A stretch of 64,000 nucleotides of DNA from NCBI GenBank assembly GCA_021234155.1, contig JAJEKV010000010.1, positions 12,112,359 to 12,176,358 of the forward strand, given 5' to 3'. Shown in pieces: positions 21,780-35,000 of the stretch (the stretch's first letter is position 1; each line of letters begins with the position of its first letter). The notes below the pieces were generated by a model that saw nothing but the letters and a program-made list of their open reading frames with translations, had not been told where the DNA came from and ran no database searches. The position numbers and the translations under genes are program-made. The DNA comes from Isoetes taiwanensis. Its lineage: Eukaryota; Streptophyta; Lycopodiopsida; Isoetales; Isoetaceae.

Positions 21780-23088
21780 GCTGCAACAGCCCAATAGCCA
21801 TCTCTGGGATTCATGAAAACATATTTCAAAGTGCGCAGCAGCTATTATTGGCCAGGAATGAAGAAGCAAATAGCTCGCTACATCAAGGAATGTCAGCTAT
21901 GCCAACAGACGAAGGCAGAGCAGCTTCGAATTCCAGGGGCATTAGAGCCATTAGCGGTGCCAAACGCTAAGTGGGAGGTAATCAGCATGGATTTCATCAC
22001 AGGACTCCCAAGAACAGCGAGAGGCAAGGATGCCTTAATGGTAGTGGTCGACAAGTTGTCGAAGATGGCACATTTTGTGCCTTGCAGAACCACAGATACA
22101 GCCATGGATACAGCAAAGCTCTTCACCAAAGAGATCTTCAGGCTTCATGGCATGCCAAGGGAGATCATCTCCGGCTGAGGATCCGAAATTCATGAGTGCC
22201 TTTTGGCAAGACCTCTTTCGCGACGATCCAGGCGAAGCTATCCATGAGCACGGCATATCATCCTCGACGGATGGCCGTGGGAGGCGGACCAAGGATTTTA
22301 GAGGACATGCTACGAAACTATATATACCGAATAAGCAAGGTATGTGGGAAGAATTTATTCACTTGGTGGAGTTGCATACAATAGCACCAAGCGGGGAATC
22401 ATCCCAAATGTCGCCGTTTATGATCAATTACGGCTATCGATTACTAACTCGGACACTTGGCACAACCCGTGTCAAAAGTGGAAGTTTCGCCCAGCGGATG
22501 TTGGCCGATATCTGGCGGACTTGTAGAGGAAGTTCGTGGCTATCTGCTAGCGACAAGAAGTCGTCAAAAAGAGCATCGTACGACAAGCATCGAACAATAA
22601 GAGAGTTCAAAGTGGGAGATGATGTTTGGCTCAAGATTAAGGTGAAGCGGCGGCTCGGGGATCGGCAATTGCAAGAAGCTTGCTCCAAGGTGGGCTGGAC
22701 CTTCGGAATAGTAGAGAAACTAGGCAATCAAGCCTCTGAGGCTAGACTTGCCGGAGACACCTAAAGATTCATAAGGTCTTCCACGTGAGTTTGCTAAAGA
22801 AGATACCCCTATCCGCATCGAAGTCTTGGATTCGCCAACACCGCTGGAAATGATCGAGGAACAGTGGAAATAGTTCCGCATTGATTCTTGATAAAGCTTT
22901 CAAGAAAACGAGGAGATCAAAATTCCTCGATTATTTGGTCAAGTGGAAACACTTACCAAGGTGGAAGACGCATACGTGGGTACTTAAGAAAGATTTAAGA
23001 AAAGCAAAGACCCACGGTTTATGGAGCAATGGGGCGGCAAGGTCATCTCCTAAGAAATCGGCTCGGGCATGTCGATTTGTGTAGGTTA
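21780..23088 (+). pseudogene. pol: Integrase with chromodomain-like C-terminus of element B, frameshifted
   Basis: Zinc-binding part 'YIKECQLCQQTKAEQ'; catalytic core 'WEVISMDFITGLPRT' (first Asp) and 'VVVDKLSKMAHFVPC'. The second Asp region is damaged ('AEDPKFMSAFW', where C shows a similar break). After more breaks come 'EFKVGDDVWLKIKVKRR' and a chromodomain-like end 'ILDKAFKKTRRSKFLDYLVK' followed by 'WKHLP'. In chromoviruses the chromodomain guides integration to modified chromatin. Not functional as read. Confidence 0.82.
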
Positions 23089-23929
23089 ATGCTTGTATAG
23101 TTAAGATTAATCTCGATGCCACCTACGCTTAGTATGGGTCGCATCGTTGTCACCGATGATGGGACCACTACGGTGATCTCTAGGGCGCGTGGTGTAATGT
23201 CAATGTAGGCATGACCGCGTTTCCTTACGAAAGTGGAAGGTAGATTAGAAAGTCTACTTCCCATCCGAAGTAGACGACCTCGAAGAAAAAGAGGTCATTA
23301 AGGAATGCATTGATAGGAAAGCACCTTTAGCCCCATATATGCTTTGATAGGAGGAATCCATCCTTCCACATTTCCACGAAAGGATATCCTCCACGCCGGG
23401 CAACTAGAGGTGTAGGCATGAGCGGCATATAGGCATATAGGCTGTCTCCACGGCCATTATGGAAGATTCATCCTCTTCCTCGTAGGAGATTAGCCATGCA
23501 TTCATGTAGATAGGTGGGGTGGTCACCATATAACCAAAAATTTTAATTAATAATTAATGGTACTAACGTAGTGTCGACTGCAGCCGGTAAAAGCCCCGAG
23601 GAGGGGCAAGGAGGTCGAAGAATGAAGACTTGCAACACAAATTTTGTTGGAATGTGTTGCAAGGAATCAAGGGTACCTCGAACGTTAATTTTAAATTTTG
23701 ATAAACTTAATAGTAATGTTAAGGGAATGTTGGAGTAATCTCATTAGTAATATTGTGAATTGATAAGTTATTTTATAATATAATAATGTGATAAAAGTAT
23801 TACCTTAAGGTAATCGTAATAAGCGTGTAAGTATTATAGTAGTATATCGTATGCATCAGGTTGATTGCAGGTTAGGTAAATCCCAAGGTGGGGAGAACCA
23901 CGATCTTGCCGCCGGACGAAGATCATTTC
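23089..23929 (+). other. 3' non-coding region of element B
   Basis: Conserved with A, C and F. It holds GTAGATTAGAAAGTCTAC (23237-23254), a GACCTC...GAGGTC pair near 23275-23297, CATATAGGCATATAGGC at about 23427, and the perfect hairpin CTTGCAACACA-13-TGTGTTGCAAG at 23629-23663. No ORF of note. Conservation of small palindromes suggests RNA structure, perhaps for packaging or 3'-end formation. Confidence 0.65.
23629..23663 (+). repeat. Conserved 3' hairpin, copy B
   Basis: Perfect 11-bp stem CTTGCAACACA / TGTGTTGCAAG around a 13-base loop. The same hairpin is at 30078, 30345, 43393 and 59932. Confidence 0.85.
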
Positions 23930-23942
23930 AAGGTGGGGAGAA
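23930..23942 (+). other. Polypurine tract of element B
   Basis: AAGGTGGGGAGAA directly before the 3' LTR; the plus-strand primer site. Identical in A and complementary in F. Confidence 0.88.
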
Positions 23943-25514
23943 TGTGGCGTTCCAAAGCCAAGATATCGCCCCCGGGATCGTACATTGTCTTTGCCACGTC
24001 CACGCCAAGACCGCCACCCGATTGACGTAATGCCAACGATAGCCGTAAAGTAGCCCTAGGGGCAACTTACTAGGAGTGTTCATATATTATTAATGTGCAC
24101 ATGTGCACATTAATGAGGGCACACCTTTCCATGTTGGCATATTTTGCCACCTAGCCATTAAAGGCAAGTGGGGCCTTTCCAATTATCCCACATGCCAAAT
24201 TGGGTGATTGGAAACCCTAGCCTAAACCCCATGTCTATTTAGGGTAGGAAAACCCTAGCTTGCTAGTTTTTCGTCCTTAGGGTTTTAGAGCTCAGTTTTG
24301 GCTGCCCCAGGAGCCAAAACCGCCTCCCAGACGCCGCCCAAGCGAATCGCACCATCAGTTCCCCTGAATTCGCTCAGCTCAGCAGGATGGTTGAACTCAG
24401 GTCAGGAGGAGCCACTCAAGGATCAGGTATTTGGTCAATTTAATAGCTTAAACCGTCTTCTAGTCATAGAATCAGTAGGTTTAGACTATTAAATTGCCCA
24501 TAGTAGCTATCTAGATCTTAGATCTCGGATACTAACTAAAGAACCTAACTCTATGCTTAGATCTAGTTCTTTAGTTCTTCTGTGATGCATTTGGATGATG
24601 TATCTCTGTGAACTCCTTGTATTGGGAAGGGGGGTAGAGACCTAAAGCCTTGTAGATTGATGCTCCTAGAGTAGCCTCTCTAGCACACAGTAGTTGCGGC
24701 CTGTGCACAAGAGCCACACCTGGTTGTGGGTGAAAGGGCCAGACTGGCTTATAAGGAGGTTCATGTTCTGATTCTTGAACGACCCCTCTGGTGTGTAAAG
24801 ACTGCCGGGGGTCACTGTGACTAGGTCTAATGGCTTGCCACCGCGTGTGGGCAAGGCATGGGCTCGACACTCGTGAGGTGGTGAATATGACCTTCCATTG
24901 AGTTCAAGTCGAATACGGGCAGTGGCCCTCTAGTCACCTTGGATCAGCATGGAGATCTCTGGAGGGAGTGATCCCTACCTGCCCCATCGGAACTGGGGAG
25001 ATGCAACCCAGGATATAGCCCCCTTGGCTATGCATCCGGCGGGCTACAGTCAGGTCCCAACACTTTTCAGCCTACTCTGCAAAGTGTGCACAGGAGGGGC
25101 GGATGGAGTGGACAACCCTAGGCCATGTTCTTATGCCAGCCAAATCCATTGCCATGAATTCTGTCTGCAATGAACTCTGGAGACCCAAGCTTGTCAGTCC
25201 ATCCCTGTGTCTGAGCCTTGGGTAGGATTCCCTATGTGATGTGCTGATCTTCGTCTATGCAGATATGTGGAGGACCATCCTTCGCGATGGTCATATGATG
25301 TTGATGTATGTGCTACTGACATGTATGTTTACGCTTCCGCAGCTAGGTAGGCCCTGAGGGAGACAGGGTAGAATGACACCTTCACTCTTCCCACTGGGAC
25401 TCGTTACGGGTGCAGTGATATGTGGAGGGCCCTGTATCAGCATGGAGCTGGTGTGGGGGAAGAACTCCTGTTTGTATACGGTGAGTGCACCGTATACGAG
25501 TAGGGGACGTCACA
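23943..25514 (+). repeat. 3' LTR of element B
   Basis: Starts TGTGGCGTTCC and ends GGGGACGTCACA. Palindromes: the 26-base one at 24089-24114 and GTATACGGTG-AGTG-CACCGTATAC at 25474-25497. Confidence 0.93.
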
Positions 25515-25519
25515 CCTTT
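25515..25519 (+). repeat. Target-site duplication of element B, right
   Basis: CCTTT, equal to 12340-12344. Confidence 0.9.
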
Positions 25520-28500
25520 GTTATAGTCATCTAGACCTCAGCATAGCAACCCAAGTCCGACTGTTGGTACATCACCTCTGCTCATGCCAAAGGCATAAAC
25601 CTTGACCTAATTTTGTGTCCTTCTAAAAGAGTTTGACCTATACAGCTGCCACATTGACACTCCCTATTGCCAGGATACCTAGAAAGGAGCTAGAGTCTAG
25701 AGCTGCCCAAGTCACTCCATGTGTAGAGATTGGACTCCCCCAAACCAACTTGCTAGGACCTTAGAGTATGCCTCAAACATCATGGAGGTTTTGCAAAACA
25801 ACCCCCACGCCATACCATACCACACGTCCTAATGTCCATAGACTTGGAGATTATAGACATGTCTCCAGTAATGCTGCTCGAACCATCTTGCTTGCTTATA
25901 GAGCCCAAAATGTTGTAGGAGAGCCCTTCAAGTAGACCCTTAGACTCTAGGATATACGAGCGTTATTTTCGAAGGACGGGGCCAGAGCCACAGAAGAGCT
26001 AGAGGCGCAACTCCTTGAAGATATCAAGGTCCCAGCCGATGTACAGACAGATAAGGAGAGGAGACCGAAAAGGCAGACCAAGAGAGGGAAGCACAACGAC
26101 AGACACCTCAACCGACAAAAGAGTAGAATAGGACACCACCGGCCTATCATCAATCTTCATCAAATGGGAAGAATATTCGGTAACCAACCCCATCAAGAAT
26201 CTTCTAGATGTCAACCTCCCGGCTACCACGTTCACGAGCTCACATCAGAAAGACGATCTCGATGCCTTTACCAGCTCGACGCACATGAGTTTCAAATGGA
26301 AGAACGCAAGGCAGCAAAATACAGTTAGACAGCAATGCCACGTTAGCATCACGAGCTAGGGCCAGAGGGCATAATCTTCCGTCGAGGAGAGAAGTCATGG
26401 CGACACAGGAGCGTATAGAAAGCAAAGGAAGGACGACTTTACTACGTCAGCCAAGGAGTGCGAGACTCGAATGGATAGGATCCAAGGGATGGAGGAGACG
26501 ACCTAGCCAGCAGGTACAAGTCACCAAAGGCGACTAGAAGGAGCCATGGTAGGGGCAATGGAGATTACCACACTTCCAGGCACAGGAGAGGCACCTCGGA
26601 ATGAAGCAAAGCCCAAGCAACAGGAGTCGCACTCAGAAATTCAACATACGGAGGAATGACAATGCCTGCCTACCGACCACGATCTCAGAGCTTCGAAGAC
26701 ATTCAAGAACGTCCGACTGCAATAGCCAGGAGATCAACCGATCAATGGCATCGCACATCGGCAACCTTGCAAGGACACACTGCACAGAGGGACAAAGGTC
26801 AGGAACTAAAAGCTGGAGAAGTGCTAGCAACCGACTTCTTCCACGAGCTCCCTAGAGGCAACAGGAGGATCAAAACTGACGGGCACAATCAAAACCACCG
26901 GAGGGTACCTCAAGACAAGAAGACAAAGATAGCACCGAGGAACGTGACAATGTCCAAGCCATGTGGACTGAGGGATCAAACAAGGAAGATTGGAAGCTCG
27001 ATGGAGAAGCAATTAGGTGAGCCGAGGCGAGCCGATAACTTGCACGGGGACTTGCATGCAACTTAGGTGAACCAATGATGGACGATTCAAAGAACAACCG
27101 CGCAGAGAAGAGAACAACTCCGTGAGGAGTATAGCCAAAGGAAGCGCCAAGACGACCTCAAGAGACGCCTCCAAATAGCTTCAAGTATCATGAAGGGGGA
27201 ACAATTACAGCCCGAGAACAAAAATCGGGAGGCGGAATCCAAAATGTCAAAGCATCAACGACCAGCACACCTTTAGTTAGAATGTGATGCAAAGCGTGTT
27301 GTGCCATAGCCGACAAAATATCGGAGGGCCCAAGTATATCAACAAGTTACCCCGAATACGAGCGGCGACGCAAAAATAGGAGGATATAGATCGTCAACAC
27401 CATGCCACTGGGAGGAACACCGATGACATTACCAAGGAGTAGGTGTGCAACTCGAAGGGAGGCACAAGGGGGACTTAATAGCTCTATTAGTAATTGTAAT
27501 TATGTAAGCTATATGCTTTGCATATATAGTTCCCTTGTTATTTCTTCCCTCCCATAGCGTAACAAATAAAACGAAGAGATGTCAGCCAATTTGCAGGGGT
27601 GAAGCAATCAACATCTTCAACACTCTTCGGGCAACGCGATAACGACAAGAGGACTCGATGTATGAGACGTCGATGGAGTCGAGGAAACAATATCGGATAT
27701 AGAGTCGTCCTTTAGCTGCCAAGACAAAGAGTTCCAGATGAAAGATCTTTTTCAACGGCGCCACCTTCAGGCTTTTGAAAAGCGGCATGGAAGATTTCAA
27801 GTGACCAACTACACCATCAAAGACCAAGCAAGGAGAGGCTTCTAAACGAACAAAGTCAACCTCTACATCAAGAGGAGCCACCGTCAAGGAGACTGAGGTA
27901 TTGAGCGACTCGGAAGAACGTACTTTGCTACTTCAAGCAGGCAACGAGTGGATGAGCTTCTAGCAAGCTCAGGAGTCTAAGGCCATGGGGCCTAATAGGT
28001 TAAATGTACGGACGACAACATCCATATTGGTATTAGAAGGCATTGCCGGATATTCTCGCTGAACGGATTGCCCCAATATTGAGCTAAGCGTCAAGGATTG
28101 GGAAGGAAACGCATAGGAGTGACTAAAATTATACACGATTGTTAACAGACATCCAACGTATTGAAACCACTTGGTGAGATTGATCACCTCGCTAAGAAGG
28201 AATCATTACTAGGATAATTGTTGACCATGTATAAAGCTAGTGCCTCCAAAAGAATAATCCAACCAAAAGAAAAGAAGTAATCTAACAAGTCCGGCCAACT
28301 TGTTACGATGGCATCAATTCGATTGGTAGGAATATTCCAAGAGTTTAAATAACTAAGAAAGGGGGAATCTCTAGAATATAAAAGAATAATATATGTAAGG
28401 TACATCTAAAATAAGAATTATAGTAACCAAATAGTCTTTTGAGACAAAAGGAATTGTCATGATGACAAAACCTTGTGGTTTAGAATCGTTCTAACTAAGT

Positions 28501-30663
28501 AGGTAACCCATAGCTATATTGAAATAAATGATAACATAATATGTATATCCATCTTAGATGGTTATATATGTCAGCTAAGGCTAGTAAATTAATACGCTAA
28601 ATAAGAAGCGTATAACCTCTTAAGGGGAGAGAATAAATATGACGTTGTGTACAACGCCATTGAAGGGGTGCAGGACCATTTTCTTTTCGAAGAAAGTGGG
28701 AGGGCTCAATCTCAGGATTGAACGTACTTGCATCGAATTGACTGACCCGTAGAATGGAGTTCACTCCGGCAATGGCCGAAGCGAATAGAGCATAAGATAG
28801 ATAGATACCTTAGGCTCAGGAGGCCTTCAACGTGCGAGACTGACGTAGTAGCTAACTACACCAATGAAGTGGAGCAAAACTATGGGAGCAATGCAACGAC
28901 CAAGTCATCTCCAAATTACTCAACGCCAGCTCAATGGGTGGATGCGTTCTAGCCTTAGGTAAGGTGTGCGCATGTATTATAAGCTTTAATGTGTCTTATA
29001 GATAAGTTAAATATAGATCCTAATAACTGCATAGAAATTGATGTATGTATATGTATCATACGGAAATAAGTTAAATAACAACGATAATGTGAGTTAGCAT
29101 GTTAATTAATCCTTCGCAGGGATGCAATTCCTTCCAAGGATAGCTATATGACCTCGAGGTCCTTATAAATATAAATAGAAAATAGAATTCAGATATACTT
29201 AAGTGCATCTTTGGGATATACTTCCAAGGGTAATGCAGAACCCAAGGAAGAGAATAAGAAGCACATCTAATTCTTGTGTATGATGATAACTAAAACCTTC
29301 TCTATGTAACAATAGGTCTAAAATCAGGGTTATTGTTTAAATAAGTGCGATCTAAAAGAAATTAAATATTGTAAAGATTAGAGTAAATATAATTGTACTA
29401 TCGGAAGTAATGCTATGATAACGTTAATTCATAAATATTACGTTAAGGCAATTATGTTAATCACATGCATTAAAGGGAGCCAGCAAAAAAATCGGCTCAG
29501 GCATGTCGATTTGTGTTTAGATTAATTTCATGTGTAGTTAAGTATAATCTACACATGCAACCTATGAGGTAAGGGTTGCATGCGTTGCTACCGATGATGA
29601 GATTACTACGGTGATCTCTAGGGCGTGGTGTAATGTCAATGTAGGCATGCCCGCGTTTCCGCTTGGATGAGTGGAAGGTAGATTAGAAAGTCTACTTCTG
29701 TTCCACGGAGGTAGACGACCTCGAGAGAAAGGAGATCATTCAGGAATGCATTGATAGGAAAAGCACCTCTAGCCCCATATATGCTTTGATAGGAGGAATC
29801 TGGCCTTCACGCCCATATATGGGAAGGACCTATCCTCCACGCTGGGCAACTAGGGTGTAGGCATGAGCGGCATATAGGCATATAGGCGCTGTCTCCACGG
29901 CCATAATGGAAGATTCACCCTCTTCCTACACCGGGAGATTAGCCATGCATCCATGTAGATAGGTGGGGTGGTCACCATATAACCAAGATTTTATTAATAA
30001 TTAAAATGGTTCTAACGTAGTAATGACCTGCGGGCCAATAGAGCGCTCCGGAGGGCGAGGAGGTCGAGCTACGAAGACTTGCAACACAAATTTTGTTATA
30101 ATGTGTTGCAAGGGATGAAGAGTACCTTAGAAGTGTAAATTTTGTATGAAATTGATAAACTTTGATAAACTTAAATATTGTATTAAGTAAGGGCAATAAT
30201 TACCTTGCGTGTCATAAGTTAATTGGATAATAAAATAGTACAGTAATGTCTTAAACATTACCTTAGAGTAATTATAATAATTAAGATAGTAAGTGTGTAA
30301 TTATAGGTATTGTAAAATTAATACAGGATTTTAAGGTGCGAAGACTTGCAACACAAATTTTGTTGGAATGTGTTGCAAGGAATGAAGAATACCTTAAATA
30401 ATAATTGTATATGAAAGTGTTAAATTGTGATAAACTAAATGTTGTGATAACAGAAACTAATAAGTACCTTGTTTTAATAGAAGTTACGATTTGACAAGTT
30501 ATTTGATAATGTAATGGCGTAATAATGATTTAAAAATATTACCTTAAGGTAATCTTAATAAATGTGTAAGTATAATAGTAATAAATTGTATGCATCAAGT
30601 TGGTTGCAGGACAGGAAGAGCCCAAGGTGGGGAGACTCCTGATGCTGCGGACAGCATCAATTC
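25520..30663 (+). other. Internal remnant of element A without readable gag or pol
   Basis: 5.1 kb between the B insertion and A's polypurine tract. Only short frames are open (for example 26656-27066, Arg/Gln-rich) and none shows a retroviral motif I trust. From about 29480 it matches the 3' non-coding region of B (GGCATGTCGATTTGTGT, the GTAGATTAGAAAGTCTAC palindrome at 29679-29696, CATATAGGCATATAGGC at 29870). Two copies of the 3' hairpin lie at 30078-30112 and 30345-30379. Either pol has decayed beyond recognition or A is a non-autonomous relative with unrelated filler. Confidence 0.55.
30078..30379 (+). repeat. Conserved 3' hairpin of element A, two copies
   Basis: 30078-30112 and 30345-30379, both with perfect CTTGCAACACA / TGTGTTGCAAG arms and a 13-base loop. 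The block around them seems duplicated in A. Confidence 0.85.
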
Positions 30664-30676
30664 AAGGTGGGGAGAA
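30664..30676 (+). other. Polypurine tract of element A
   Basis: AAGGTGGGGAGAA directly before TGTGACGTTCCAGC. Confidence 0.88.
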
Positions 30677-32022
30677 TGTGACGTTCCAGCATAACATACG
30701 GTATGAATACGTATATTATACTGACACGTCACTAGTATATGTCGACTCAGACGACATGTACACGACGACCGTAAAGGGTAGTACCCTAGGGTACGACCTT
30801 GTGAACCATTATATTGCACATGTTAAAGCAACATGTGAATATAATCCCTTTTTGCCACGTGGCAATGACCCATTGACCAAAAGGGACCAGCCCTAAATTA
30901 CGTGGGGATAAAGGGGCATAAACCCTAAAAGGGAAACCCTTTGCCCTCAGCCCACGGATTGGATTAAGCGGCCAGAGGGTGCATTTCCGCTGAGCGGGAG
31001 CATAGAAGTCGGATCTCCTGTGTTGCGGCTCGATCCAAGATCAACCCAGACCGAGATCGGCCCGGCATGGGCGCTTTCAGAGGAGTGGGAGCCGGCCAAC
31101 ATGCGGGTGGGTGGTTGATTCAATAGGTAGATCCGAGTTATCGCCTCTTTCAAGAGGTTTATCATCCATTCTTAGCTATAGGCTTACCCCTCACCTAACA
31201 ATGATAGACACTAACAAAGGAACCTAACCATGTATGATTAGGTAGATTAGAATAGATGTATTCTATTATTTTCAGTTACATTGTGATGATGTTTTGACAT
31301 TCTATCGCCACTCTTGTGTATTGGGAAGGGGGTAGAGACCCGTGAGCCCAAGTAGTTGTATGATCCTAGTTTTAGCCCATTAATTCCCACCAATGCGGCT
31401 CGTGGCATAAGAGCCCGCCTGGCCGTGGGTGGCGGAGCTAGATTGGCTGATAAGGGAGGGCTTGTCTAATTACGGTTGATCCCGCTGGCGCCTAACGACG
31501 GCCGGGGAACGCTGTGAGCTAGGCCTAATACCCCGCAATCGCTGCGGAGGGCATGGTATGGGCTCGACACTGGTGGGGTGATCGTCATCTTCCGGTGAGT
31601 TCAAGTCGTGATCTGACAAAGGGCTCTCTAGCTCGCCCGTGATTAGCATGAACCTTCTGGAGGAGAGTGATCTCCTCCTGCCTCATCGGGACTGGGGAGA
31701 TGCAACCCAGTAGTAGTAGCCCCTCTGGCTATTCACCCAGTAGGCTACGGTCAGGCTCCAATACTTTTCATCCTATCTGCAAAGTATGCACAGGAGGGGC
31801 GGATGGAGTGGACTACCCAACGACCATGTTCCTATGCCAGCCAAATCCATTTGCCATGAATTCTGTCTGCATTGCCCCAAGCCGTCAGTCTTTCCCCATG
31901 AGTCTGAGCCTGGGTAGGATTTCCCCATGTTATGTTGATATACTGATGTGTTGTTGCAGCTACTGTGATATGGTGGACCACCCTTCGAGGTGGGTATGTT
32001 ATTGTTGATTGATGTCATGTGC
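30677..32022 (+). repeat. 3' LTR of element A, first part
   Basis: Starts TGTGACGTTCCAGC. Interrupted after GTCATGTGC (32014-32022) by the DNA element; it resumes at 42506. The intact LTR would be about 1.55 kb. Its first 250 bases differ strongly from the LTRs of B, C and F, so A is a separate subfamily. Confidence 0.88.
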
Positions 32023-32037
32023 TAGTGTTGTCTCTAA

Positions 32038-35000
32038 TTTTTTTCTAGCCCATAAAATTTTTTTCTAATATTTGTAAAATGAGAATAGCAAACTTGGCGA
32101 AAGTCTAAGCATTCTCAAGGAATTCTATAATTCACCAGGCGAATCTTGATCGAAGGCTAGCATTAACACCGAATGCGTGAAATTTTAAGTCACTATGCAT
32201 ATATGAACACACGCATGTAAAATGCTAAGCCCTAATGTGTATTTATTGAGAATCTAACTAACTTAACAAACAACATCTGCTCGTTCTTTGCTAAGAAGAC
32301 GCATCATAGGCATGCCTAGAAGTCAGATATGACAAGTACATGCATGCGCATCATGAATTGGAACATTGAACTTCGCTTTGCATGTTGTGCAAACATGGAA
32401 CAAATATTTCCAAAGAAATACTAGCAATAGGGCAGGCCTGGGGCAACGGTTTGGTTTGAAAATTTTGATGTTTCTGTCACTGCGACATTGTGGTTTTCTC
32501 CTCATGTGCCTCAGGAGATACATGTATCAAAGTTACTATCTACACTACTATTAATAGGAGCTCAGTGTTGGTGAGCCTATGAGCATCAGACTATGTTGGG
32601 ACATGGGGTACGTCATGTGTGCAGACAAGTGGCGACTTACTCAAGGGCAAAAAGCCATTGCATAAATTTTTTTGCACTAGACCTAATTGTTGGAAATTAC
32701 ATTACGTTTCTTTTTAAGATAAGTCGCCTTAGACAAAAGCTAAGCACAGAAACTTCGTGTTTCTTTGCTCCTTATTTATGCATATAAATACAATGATTTC
32801 TCCAGATATTATCTATAAAACCACATAAAATAGCAGCCGAAGGACTAAGAAAACATCCAATGATGGATTGGCAACTAAGGATAACGATATGCTTCCACAT
32901 TGTTTATATTTATCATTTGGCTAATTAACCAATTTGTATGTTTTCTTCTTTTGTCTGCAAATGGACTTCATTACTTGCGATCCAAAATGTTCTTGCCAAC
33001 ATGAGATTAGATCTCAAAATGTTCTTGCCAAATTATTTTCACTGAGGTAGATGCGGCTCTATCCAGCATTTTATTACTCAAAAGAGTTGATTTTAGGGTT
33101 AGGAGAGTTGATTTTATTTGCTATAAAGATAAAACTAGGGTTAGGAGGATGCGTAACCTGAAGGGTGAAGCTCCAAACCAAATGTGATGTTCCCGGCATT
33201 TATTATTAGATCATGCTCCAGCATTTGTACAGCTTTAGATATGAACAAGACGTTTTTGTGGATACATGTTATTAAACAACGAGGAAGGAAGAGACAAAAT
33301 GCATTCTTGTTTGAAGATGATTCATTGTACAACTGTTAATCTTCTAGATCTTATGGTGTCAAAATGTAAGACTACAAGAAGAGAAAGAAGACCCTATAAT
33401 AAAAATGAACGACAATTTTAGATTTAACGTCTAGACATGGTGAATCTTGTGTGCAAAATACCAAGTTTATATTTCTTAGTGAAATAAAAAACAAACTGTA
33501 GAATAATGTAAGCTTCAGTAGATTGAAATGAACGGAATACAAGCACCAATTTTGTGTAACAATGAGTACCTATTAGGCTTTATCAAGCATGATGGGTTGC
33601 ATTCGTTGTCCCCATCTTCAGCAAAGTATGCACTTATATTTTCATGCATGGACTTCTTATTAGAGGATGTTGTTTCATTACTTGCTTGCAACTCTTCTGC
33701 ATTGCATGCTGCCATGATCATAAGATCTACCTTTTTCACCCGTTCAGCAAGCATTTAAAATGAATGAATTTGCTGTAATTCTGGTCAATAAAAAAATCAA
33801 GCTGACTTCATAAGAATTTTTTTTTGTTAGGGATGCCTTAATATGTTGAAAGCATAAGCAGAGTCTTTGAGCTCAAATGCAGTCTCCTCATCTGTCTGCA
33901 TATCAATGTCAAAGCATGAAATTGCTTGGTTTATGAGATCCTGTGCATACCTGTAATTTTTGAAGCTCCCTCTGTATGTCAATCGGTTCCACTTCGTTAT
34001 TAACAAAAAATCTCCCATTTTTCGTCAAATCACCAAGAACATTGTCATACTTCCAGTCAACCAATCTGTAGGAGCAACACACAATGGTAGGATGTGTTTT
34101 GCCTCTTTCCGGATGTCTAGGTCCCGTGACATGCTATGTATTGTCAAACATGAGATATTTTCAGGTGCTAGTTTATCATGGAACACTTGTAGAAAAGCTT
34201 GTTAACTGCATATTCATCCACTCCATCACTAACAAATAGAATATTGTTAGTTTTACTATATGATATACCAAACACAGATGGTGCCCAACCTGTAAGCAAG
34301 GCTCCGGAGTTTTATGTAGTCATCAACAAAGAGGTGACAAAAAGCAGGGTTTCCATCACGCCCTGCACGACCTGTTTCCTGTGTTCAAGAAGTCTGAAAT
34401 GAGAGAACAACCTTGCTACAAGTAAGAAGCAAGCACACTACCACTACAGTTATTCTGTTTCAAGTAAGCTTCCATTTAGAGCTAAAGCATCAATTAAGCA
34501 CAGAGTCACATTTATTATCTTGCGTGGTGACTCAGGTATTGACCCAAAAATGCAAAGTTGTTTCTTTATCTAACTACAAGGGCATTTACTTGAACATAAT
34601 GCTCAAGACTTTTTGATAAGCTGTACTGAAATCTGTTCAAAGCACAACTCGTAGAAATTTAGGACAACTCTTCCAACTGCTGCTTAACAGAGACCCATAC
34701 CAAAAAGCACTCTTATCAAGACCCATACCAAAAGCAAGAGATAAAACCCATACCAAAAGCAACAGTTGCAACAACCTGCACAAATATTCTGCTCAACTTG
34801 AGCTTCAGGCTGGAGAACTAAATCTAAAACCCATATCGAGACAAGGGGCTTTGCAAGATCTACTCCATTAAGAAAATATACATGAAGTACTACATTTTCT
34901 TGCAAACAGAAGCTGGCTTATAAGTACCTTATTATCTTGGTCGCAATCAAGCTTGGGAAGCACCCCAATCTGTAATTTTTAAGATAACTCTAAGAGTTTG

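Larger units (their letters stand above)
12345..25514 (+). mobile_element. LTR retrotransposon B, full-length, nested in A
   Basis: 13.2 kb with two LTRs (12345-13913, 23943-25514), a primer-binding site, a polypurine tract and a CCTTT target duplication. Internal order: hairpins, H3-like ORF (broken), hairpins, ORF2 (broken), gag, protease, RT, RNase H, integrase, chromodomain-like end, 3' non-coding region. Only RT (19738-21072) is a long intact frame. The LTRs differ by many small indels, so the element is either old or poorly base-called here. Confidence 0.93.

Noticed and set aside
28650-28730. Possible RT remnant in element A ('FFSKKVGGLNLRI' against '[13 protein letters not shown]')
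   Set aside because: Too short, with no neighbouring RT blocks at the right distance.
32023-32037. CACTA (En/Spm) element, because the right end reads CACTA
   Set aside because: CACTA elements start with CACTA and have 3-base duplications. Here the element starts TAGTG, ends CACTA, and the duplication is 7-9 bases.
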